Assembly: GCA_902489855.1 (NCBI GenBank)
Contig: CABUBS010000041.1
Span: 1-13,117, forward strand
Source of the DNA: an uncultured Collinsella sp.
GTDB lineage: Bacteria; Actinomycetota; Coriobacteriia; Coriobacteriales; Coriobacteriaceae
Reading direction: 5' to 3'
DNA length: 13,117 nt
The translations under genes were made by a program, and so were the position numbers. Below the pieces are notes generated by a model, which was not told the origin of the DNA, made no database searches, and saw only the letters and a list, made by a program, of their open reading frames with translations. Of this stretch, positions 7,561 through 13,117 are shown piece after piece. Within the stretch, counting starts at the first letter, position 1; each line of letters begins with the position of its first letter.

Positions 7561-7588
7561 TTTACATCTGTCACGTTAGTACTAAGAT
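7561..7588 (+). promoter_or_regulatory. Likely promoter of the flavodoxin-like gene
   Basis: TTTACA (7561-7566) and TAAGAT (7583-7588) are 16 bp apart and match the -35 and -10 consensus at 5 of 6 and 4 of 6. The implied leader is about 45-50 nt. A short inverted repeat CTAAT/ATTAG lies downstream in the leader (about 7594-7610). Confidence 0.45.
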
Positions 7589-7641
7589 ATTCATCTAATA
7601 AATTGCATTAGTGGCTTTAGTTTTGGGGGAAACGAGGCAAC

Positions 7642-8199
7642 GTGACTATGACATGCTCTTTGGTGGTTAACAGCAAGAGCGGTAATACCAGGATGGTTTC
7701 GGGCGCGATCAAGCGCGCCCTGCAGGCCGCGGGCGTTGAGTTTGTCCATGCCGCGGCGTTGAGCGACGATGCGGATGCCGAGCAGGTCGCGCGCGAAGCG
7801 CAGGGGGCTTGCGCGGCCGATACCGTGCTCGTCGGTTTTTGGTGCGACAAGGGCGCATGCACGCCTTCGGTCGCGGCGTTGCTCTCCGCCCTACACGGCA
7901 AGCGCGTTTTCCTCTTTGGTACCTGCGGCTTTGGTGCCGATCAGAGCTATTATCAGCAGATTATCGATCGCGTGTCGTCCAATTTGGCAGAGGATGCCGA
8001 GCTTGCGGGCTGGGCGATGTGCCAGGGCAAGATGGGCCCCGCGGTCAAGCAGCGTTACGAGGCTATGCTCGAGCAAGATCCCGACAATGCCCGTTTTAAG
8101 ATGCTGCTCGACAACTGGGTAGCCGCAAAGGATCACCCCACCAAGGAGGATCTTGACAACATGGCGTTGGCGGCCAAGAAGGCCGTTCTGGGGGAGTAG
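7642..8199 (+). CDS. Flavodoxin-fold protein (185 aa)
   Basis: This is a predicted FMN-binding electron-transfer protein in the cytoplasm. The N-terminal strand and loop LVVNSKSGNTR (7-17) fit the flavodoxin phosphate-binding motif (T/S-x-T/S-G-N-T). VLVGFWCDKG (62-71) corresponds to the first isoalloxazine loop, and VFLFGTCGFGAD (89-100) to the strand and second flavin loop. MCQGKMGPAVKQRYEAM (126-142) is a conserved feature of the short flavodoxin-domain proteins of anaerobes. The length fits this family. The start is either GTG 7642 or ATG 7648; GAGG at 7634-7637 is 4 or 10 bases away, so both are possible. It seems monocistronic: the ATPase gene is divergent and the downstream region is repeat array. 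No redox partner is nearby, so the electron donor and acceptor are unknown. Confidence 0.88.
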   Translation: MTMTCSLVVNSKSGNTRMVSGAIKRALQAAGVEFVHAAALSDDADAEQVAREAQGACAADTVLVGFWCDKGACTPSVAALLSALHGKRVFLFGTCGFGADQSYYQQIIDRVSSNLAEDAELAGWAMCQGKMGPAVKQRYEAMLEQDPDNARFKMLLDNWVAAKDHPTKEDLDNMALAAKKAVLGE

Positions 8200-8293
8200 G
8201 TCCATCTTCTAAATGCAATGCCCTCCCGGGTGGCGGCCCCTTATCGATGGAAGGCCTCATAAGCTGAAGTTCAATCCCCGGGATGCGTCCAGA

Positions 8294-8588
8294 GTGGGAC
8301 GTGCTTTCCCGATGGGTGGGGTTTCGGAAAGTGGGGACTGGATTTTGAGCCTAGAGTGGGACATGCTTTCCCAAAGGCCGCTCAACGGGAAACCGCATCC
8401 CACTATTAGCCCGAGAAACGGGATGCACTTTCCCAAAGAGAGCCAACGGGAAACTACGTCCCACAATCAGCTTCCAAAGTGGGACACACTTTCCCGTTGA
8501 GGGTTGTTCCGGAAAGTGCATCCCGGAATTGATACTCAGAATGGGACGTCGTTTCCCGTTGAGGGTCTCGGCGGAAAATGCATCCCGG
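8294..8588. repeat. Array of ten 17-bp motifs, alternating orientation, 31-bp pitch
   Basis: The motif is about NYGGGAYRYNNTTTCCS. Forward copies start at 8294, 8356, 8418, 8479 and 8541; reverse copies start at 8325, 8387, 8448, 8510 and 8572. Successive starts are 31 bp apart, once 30. The 14 bp (once 13) between motifs are mostly unique. TTTCC is kept in all ten and GGGA in nine (the reverse copy at 8325 has lost it). The array can also be read as five imperfect 48-bp palindromes on a 62-bp period. Degenerate copies may extend it at 8264-8280 and at 8603-8620, in register on the right. It fills most of the 539-bp gap between the flavodoxin-like gene and the large surface protein gene. I recognise no described family. 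Confidence 0.88.
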
Positions 8589-8637
8589 AAATGGGCTTTG
8601 AGCTTGGACGATGCTCCCCCAGTACCTCCGCTTTTAA

Positions 8638-8671
8638 AAATGAGACACGCCGTTGGCGGAAATGAGACACG
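8638..8671. repeat. Short direct repeat around a palindrome, upstream of the large surface gene
   Basis: AAATGAGACACG occurs at 8638-8649 and again at 8660-8671, 22 bp apart. The 10 bp between contain CGCCGTTGGCG (8648-8658), a perfect palindrome with a 3-bp centre. The site lies 68 bp before the start codon and about 20 bp before a weak -10-like TACTAT (8691-8696), so an operator role is possible. Confidence 0.5.
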
Positions 8672-8738
8672 TGGAACTGGGCATCGGACGTACTATTCGT
8701 GGAATGAGCCGCTCCATTCGAGTAAAGCGAGGTCCCCC

Positions 8739-11700
8739 ATGCACGTTCCACACCCCCACATTCGCCGGTTGTCGAAAATCCCGCTTGTTGGGACGGCGGC
8801 GCTTGCTGCGTTGATTGCAACGAGTGTCGCCTGTTTCACGGCGGCTCCCAACGTCGCCCAGGCGGCCGACACGCCTGAGATCACCGATATGACCGAGCAG
8901 GACTATAGCGACCTGGGTCTGGGCACGAGCGAGGACATTCCGGCCGATACCGTTGGCCCCTATTCCACCGATACCCCCACGACGTTTGCCACGCGCAGCG
9001 AGGTCTATATGGCAGCTAACGGCAGCCATGGCAATCGCTACACTCTGCGCGACAAGCTCGAGAACGTCGAGCGCGGTGACATTGGCGGCAGCAGCAAACT
9101 CACCGATGGCTATGGAAGTGTGTGGGGCGCCGCAAAGTTCTGGCAAAACGTCAACAACTTCGATACGGGTAGCGATCTCTACAAGCATAGCGACTACGGT
9201 GGCGGCACCTGGTCGTACCTAAGCAACAATGAGTCCTCAACAGTACTCGCCAACGACAACAACAGTTTCTCGGGCATTCACGCCACGAGTGTTGAGTTCT
9301 GCAGCGACGCCAGCACGGGCAAAAAGAGCCGCGTTGCCGAGCTCCGTGCCTACGGCGACAGTTCCTCCACGACGATTGACGGCAAGTCATACGCCGGAAA
9401 GGTTGAGCTGGTCCTCTACTCGTTTAGCAACGGGCGTACGCGCACTCTCGACACACACCTGCCGGTGACGGTCAACACTAATATGATGTACGAAGGCCGT
9501 TTTAAGTACCTGGATGCCGGTTACCTGCAAGAGCACGACGCCGTCTTTGATGTCGAGGCGGGCGATGTCGATGGCGACGGCGTCGACGAGCTTTTTGTCT
9601 ACGCGGGCTGCTATGTCGACGAGAACGGCGTGCGCAAGGCTGTAGTCGACATGTATGACTTGGAGGGCGGCAACTGGAAGCAAAGCGTCGTCAAGATCGA
9701 TGCCGGTAACGCCGCGGACTACACCACGCACAACAAGGGCGGGAACGACTCCTGGACGCAGCTTCAGTCAGCTCCTGTCGTTTCGCTAGCGGCCGGCGAC
9801 CTCGATCGCGATTTTTGCGATGACCTCGCCATCGTGGTCTCGGCACCCTACGGTAAGAAGAATATTGATAAGTCGACGCATTGCGAGCTGTTTTCGTGGG
9901 ATGCATCCAAGGGTGCGCTCGTCCATGTCGATGCTCTGGGCGACGCGGGCGCAATCTCCCTCTCCGCGAACGGCAAGACCATGGTCGCTGCGAATGCGAC
10001 GTTCGGCACGTTTGCCGCCTACGATGAAGAAGGAAAGAAGACGGGTGAAACCGTCACGGGCCTTATTCTTGCGGGCTATGACTGGCAACGCAGCGCTTTT
10101 GATTACGGCGCTTCTGACGGCAGCAAGGGGCTGTACGGCGCGCTGTACCGCTACGCGTATTTTGACTCGGAGTCTGGCGAGTTCAAGCTTTCCGATTGTA
10201 AGGAATACAGAGACGGGCTCCTCGCCTCCTATGGGCTGATGCATGTGCCCAACAGCGCATGGAAGGATAGCGCTCAGGATAAGCGCTATCCGTGCACCTT
10301 GGCGCCTATTGCCCTTGCCACTGCCAACCTTGACGGCCTGTCCGAGCAGCTGGCGGTCGACGAGGTGCTCGTGGGCGGCGATGTGTTCCGCGACTTTGCC
10401 TGCAACACGGCACAGAGCGGGGCTCAGGGCTTGGGGTCCATGGTCGGAACCATGAGCATGAGCGGTCAGCAATACAACAGCAGCAACAAGCATGACCACA
10501 AGGGTATAGAGCAGGTGTGGATCAGCGACGTCAAGGCGGGCAGCGTCTCGGGTTCGGACCGCTATAACGAGAGCTTTATCGCCGTGGTGGGCAAGCACCG
10601 CGACGAGGACCTGCGCAAGAACGATGACTACTATTGGATGACCGCCTCGCATTTTTCGCTCGACGAGAACGGAAAGGTGCGCCGCGGCGAGGAGCAGGTG
10701 ATTAGCGAGAGCAACCGTCGCGGCACTACCTACGGCACATTTATCTCGCTCGCGCTGCCCGATGTCGACAACGACAGCGTCAAGATCACGTACAAGGACC
10801 GCTACAAGGTCTATACCAACCCGCGCGTGCTTGCCGTGCTGCAGGATGCGCCCTATGTTGAGGATCTGGAGCAGGCATACGGCTATCTGGTGTTGGGCGG
10901 CACGTCATACGGAGAGGAAAAGGGCACGGGGACATCCCAGGGCTATACCATTGGCGCCGAGTTGGGCGTTGCCGTCGAGGTGCAGACCGGTCCGCCCCTG
11001 GTCGCGATGAATGCTTCAGTCGATTTTGCCGCCGAGGGATGCTATGACTACCGGAGCGAGCGCACGGTCAGCGCAAGCGTAAGCTATGAGTCGCATGCCG
11101 GCGAGGGTGACAAGGCCGTGCTCTACACGATTCCGATGGTCTATTACGAGTATGAGATCGAAAATGAGGAAACTGGTGGCAAGGGCGTGATGGCGGCGCC
11201 CGTGTCGCTCGGCGCGAAGACCTCGGTCGTTAATGTCGAGGCCTATGACCGCATTGCCAAACAGCACAATATGACGTCGCTCAGCTACTTTTTGACCAAC
11301 CGGTCGGGAGAACCCGGAACCTATCAAACGACGCTCAACGGCGAGACTCCCGTTGGGGATTCCTTTGGCCTGGGCAAGCCTGGCGTAACGCGCGCCTACA
11401 CGCACGATGGGTTTAACGGCGCCGCCGCGCAGTCGGGGGCGAGCATTGAGCAGACCATCGAAGTCGAGGAGGGCAAGGAGCAGGAGCTCGAGCTCGGCTT
11501 GACGTTGAACGGCAGCGTTGTCATGGGCGCGAAGCTCGCAAAGCACGAGTTGTTTGGCGGCCTGTGCTTTGGTGCCAACGCCGGCTTTACTACGGGTAAC
11601 TCCTCGAGTGAATCGACCGAATACGGCGGCACCGTCGACAACCTGCCCGAGGCCGCGCAGGGCAAGTACGGTTTTGTGTGGCGTCTGGGCGTCAACGCGG

Positions 11701-12827
11701 TGGATGTCGACAAGTTCGAGGCAGACTCGGGCGACAAGCTCGGCACCAAGGACACCGACCAGTTCTGGATCGTGGGCTATGACGTTAAGGACGTCGAGAT
11801 GCCCGACGCGCCGGCCGTGACGGGCTTTACGGCAAACGCCGTCGATTCGACCAGCGTTACGTTTAGCTGGGACGATGTACTCGCAAACAAGAGTGGCTTT
11901 AGCTACGGCGTGGGCATGCTGCAGAGCAATGCGGCGGATGTGGTCGTCAATAGCTGGAAGATTGCCGACAACACACAGACCTCGCTCAAGTGGGATGGGC
12001 TGCAGCCCAATACGGAGTATCGATTCGCCATCGCCGCCGTTAAGAATGGATCCACGACCGAAACAGGTATTCGCTCGGCAATCATCACGGTCAAGACCAT
12101 GCCCGATGGCATGACGATGACCGTGAGCGGACCTGCGGCGGATGTTGAAGAGGGGGAGAGCGTCGAATACGAATCCTCGGTTGAGCGCGCGGCGGGAAGC
12201 CACCTAACGCTCTCGGCGATTGGCCATGTGAAGCAACTCGGTGCCGACGATAGCGAAACAGGGCTGGCACCGACCTATATGTGGTACCGCAAGGGCCGCG
12301 GCGAGACAGAGTTTAAGCTCGTGGGTGCCGATGGCAACCTCGCGGCTGGAACGGCCTCAAAGCTCGAGATTGACCTGACCGCAGACGATGACGGTGCGCA
12401 GTATTACTGCCACGTGGGATACAACGACGTGGGCCTCGACACCGGCACGACGCTCGTGAATATCGCGACCGAGGAGACAGCACCCACAACGGTGAATGCC
12501 ACCCCGATCCGCACGCGCCGCCTGTTCTCACAGGCAAGTGCGGGCGCCAAGAAGTTCCTGGACCATACGCTGGTAAACACCGCCGGCCCCACCGACTCCG
12601 AAGGCCCAAAGGACCCCGAGACTCCTGAGACCCCGACGAACCCGGACAAGCCCAAGTCCGACAACGGAGCTAAGACCGACACCAAGGTCAAGACTACGAC
12701 CACAGCGAAGAACCTCGCAAACACCGGCGACCAAACATTCGCCCTAGTCGCCACCGCAGCAGCAGCGGGAGCAACGCTCGTAGTGATAGCCCTCATCATG
12801 CTGATCAAGCGCCGCAAGACCCACTAG
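8739..12827 (+). CDS. Large LANTG-anchored multidomain surface protein (1362 aa)
   Basis: This is a predicted secreted, sortase-anchored protein. Residues 1-43 are a signal peptide (basic start, hydrophobic LVGTAALAALIATSVACFTAA, cleavage near AQA-AD). GDVDGDGVDELF (275-286) is an FG-GAP/VCBS-like calcium-binding loop, and GDLDRDFCDDLAI (from 353) a second, weaker one, suggesting a propeller-like region. Residues about 380-1015 match no family I can name; two stretches (about 745-830 and 900-985) have alternating Ser/Thr/Gly and hydrophobic residues like amphipathic beta strands. An FN3-like domain follows (about 1020-1125), then an Ig-like domain (about 1125-1240, with AQYYCHV around Cys1224), a Pro/Thr/Lys-rich stalk, LANTGD (1326-1331), a membrane helix and the tail KRRKTH. 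I chose the ATG at 8739 because GAGGT (8729-8733) precedes it and the signal peptide follows; the open frame reaches back to 8529 into the repeat array. Adhesin or toxin-like roles are both conceivable. Confidence 0.93.
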   Translation: MHVPHPHIRRLSKIPLVGTAALAALIATSVACFTAAPNVAQAADTPEITDMTEQDYSDLGLGTSEDIPADTVGPYSTDTPTTFATRSEVYMAANGSHGNRYTLRDKLENVERGDIGGSSKLTDGYGSVWGAAKFWQNVNNFDTGSDLYKHSDYGGGTWSYLSNNESSTVLANDNNSFSGIHATSVEFCSDASTGKKSRVAELRAYGDSSSTTIDGKSYAGKVELVLYSFSNGRTRTLDTHLPVTVNTNMMYEGRFKYLDAGYLQEHDAVFDVEAGDVDGDGVDELFVYAGCYVDENGVRKAVVDMYDLEGGNWKQSVVKIDAGNAADYTTHNKGGNDSWTQLQSAPVVSLAAGDLDRDFCDDLAIVVSAPYGKKNIDKSTHCELFSWDASKGALVHVDALGDAGAISLSANGKTMVAANATFGTFAAYDEEGKKTGETVTGLILAGYDWQRSAFDYGASDGSKGLYGALYRYAYFDSESGEFKLSDCKEYRDGLLASYGLMHVPNSAWKDSAQDKRYPCTLAPIALATANLDGLSEQLAVDEVLVGGDVFRDFACNTAQSGAQGLGSMVGTMSMSGQQYNSSNKHDHKGIEQVWISDVKAGSVSGSDRYNESFIAVVGKHRDEDLRKNDDYYWMTASHFSLDENGKVRRGEEQVISESNRRGTTYGTFISLALPDVDNDSVKITYKDRYKVYTNPRVLAVLQDAPYVEDLEQAYGYLVLGGTSYGEEKGTGTSQGYTIGAELGVAVEVQTGPPLVAMNASVDFAAEGCYDYRSERTVSASVSYESHAGEGDKAVLYTIPMVYYEYEIENEETGGKGVMAAPVSLGAKTSVVNVEAYDRIAKQHNMTSLSYFLTNRSGEPGTYQTTLNGETPVGDSFGLGKPGVTRAYTHDGFNGAAAQSGASIEQTIEVEEGKEQELELGLTLNGSVVMGAKLAKHELFGGLCFGANAGFTTGNSSSESTEYGGTVDNLPEAAQGKYGFVWRLGVNAVDVDKFEADSGDKLGTKDTDQFWIVGYDVKDVEMPDAPAVTGFTANAVDSTSVTFSWDDVLANKSGFSYGVGMLQSNAADVVVNSWKIADNTQTSLKWDGLQPNTEYRFAIAAVKNGSTTETGIRSAIITVKTMPDGMTMTVSGPAADVEEGESVEYESSVERAAGSHLTLSAIGHVKQLGADDSETGLAPTYMWYRKGRGETEFKLVGADGNLAAGTASKLEIDLTADDDGAQYYCHVGYNDVGLDTGTTLVNIATEETAPTTVNATPIRTRRLFSQASAGAKKFLDHTLVNTAGPTDSEGPKDPETPETPTNPDKPKSDNGAKTDTKVKTTTTAKNLANTGDQTFALVATAAAAGATLVVIALIMLIKRRKTH

Positions 12828-12854
12828 TAGCCAGTCGAACATATCGACAACCCA

Positions 12855-12893
12855 AAAACCCGGGTAGCCAAAAAACAGGCCACCCGGGTTTTC
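12855..12893 (+). terminator. Rho-independent terminator of the large surface protein gene
   Basis: Arms AAAACCCGGGTAGCC (12855-12869) and GGCCACCCGGGTTTT (12878-12892) pair with one mismatch around an 8-base A-rich loop, followed by TTTTCT. It lies 28 bp after the stop codon. The bases just after it (TGTTGAG) resemble the loop sequence GTTGAG of the upstream 31-bp array. Confidence 0.85.
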
Positions 12894-12915
12894 TGTTGAG
12901 TGGAGACTCCGCAAG

Positions 12916-12963
12916 CGGAAACTGCATCCCGTTCCGGACGTGAATTCTGGGACACGGTTTCCG
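12916..12963. repeat. Second occurrence of the 17-bp motif pair, 31-bp pitch
   Basis: A reverse copy (12916-12932, CGGAAACTGCATCCCGT) is followed by a forward copy (12947-12963, CTGGGACACGGTTTCCG), with starts 31 bp apart and 14 bp between them. Motif, orientation change and spacing are the same as in the array at 8294-8588, more than 4 kb away on the other side of the large surface protein gene. Confidence 0.75.
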
Positions 12964-12985
12964 GATACAAAGAAGGCTACAAGAC

Positions 12986-13117
12986 GTGGCCTTCGACTTA
13001 TATATGTTCAGCGGATACCCCTATGACAAGCTGCGCTCCAACAACAGGGCGTCTGTCCGGGCGGAGGCATATAAGGTTCATCGCGAGTTCCGCACGCAAA
13101 GGGGGCCACTTAATGTG
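12986..13117 (+). CDS. Possible start of an unidentified gene, cut by the right edge
   Basis: From a GTG at 12986 the frame is open for 44 codons to the window end. AGAAGG (12971-12976) sits 9 bases upstream as a plausible RBS. The encoded start MAFDLYMFSGYPYDKLRSNN is soluble and basic, with no signal peptide, and third codon positions are mostly G or C, as in real genes of this window. An ATG at 13004 is an alternative start. I do not recognise the protein, and 44 codons is too short to exclude chance. Confidence 0.35.
   Translation, partial: MAFDLYMFSGYPYDKLRSNNRASVRAEAYKVHREFRTQRGPLNV

Noticed and set aside
7642..8199. BilS, the flavodoxin partner of bilirubin reductase
   Set aside because: The fold is compatible, but there is no bilirubin reductase or its regulator nearby, and flavodoxin-domain proteins of this size are common, so no symbol is given.
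8213..8500. Open frame of 95 codons running through the 31-bp array
   Set aside because: It lies across non-coding repeats, has no RBS, and its peptide only reflects the repeated DNA.
8294..8588. CRISPR array
   Set aside because: Repeats alternate in orientation and are imperfect, intervals are only 13-14 bp, and there are no cas genes.
8529..8738. N-terminal extension of the large surface protein back to a TTG at 8529
   Set aside because: It would start inside the repeat array and put 70 residues before an otherwise perfect signal peptide; the ATG at 8739 has a good RBS.
8739..12827. Aerolysin-type or perforin-type pore-forming toxin
   Set aside because: Only a general alternating-residue pattern is visible; no family signature could be identified.

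Overview
The window looks like chromosomal DNA from a high-GC, Gram-positive gut actinobacterium, most likely Coriobacteriia and plausibly Collinsella. I infer this from the GC-rich codon use, from two proteins ending in the sortase motif LANTGD followed by a membrane segment and basic tail, and from the mix of genes. No rRNA, tRNA or other taxonomic marker is present, so the assignment is tentative.

Left part (1-2072, minus strand): two tandem genes for related secreted coiled-coil proteins. The first is cut by the left edge. The second is complete (355 aa) and ends in LANTGD. They share a 275-bp block identical by eye, covering the leader, RBS, signal peptide and start of the mature protein, and a second identical 55-bp block near the 3' end. 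The coiled-coil core between the blocks has diverged. Each has its own extended -10 promoter, and a strong hairpin terminator lies between them.

Middle (2288-6022, plus strand): a two-gene operon for a heterodimeric ABC exporter. The stop of the first gene abuts the start of the second. The two ATPase domains carry complementary defects that leave one consensus and one degenerate ATP site. Converging on it is a minus-strand AAA_14/DUF4143 ATPase gene (6050-7315). Its upstream region carries four direct repeats on an exact 23-bp period. Next is a small flavodoxin-like gene (7642-8199, plus strand) with its own promoter.

Right part (8200-13117): a 539-bp gap holds the most unusual element. Ten copies of a 17-bp motif alternate in orientation on a nearly perfect 31-bp pitch (8294-8588). 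Downstream lies a 1362-aa cell-wall-anchored protein gene (8739-12827) with a signal peptide, FG-GAP-like repeats, a large unassigned central region, FN3-like and Ig-like domains, and LANTGD. After its terminator two more copies of the 17-bp motif appear, again 31 bp apart and inverted, so the repeat family brackets the gene. The right edge may contain the start of another gene.

Overall this is a surface and envelope locus: three wall-anchored or presumably wall-anchored proteins, an exporter, and three separate non-coding repeat systems (duplicated cassette ends, 23-bp iterons, 31-bp alternating array) that gene function alone does not explain.
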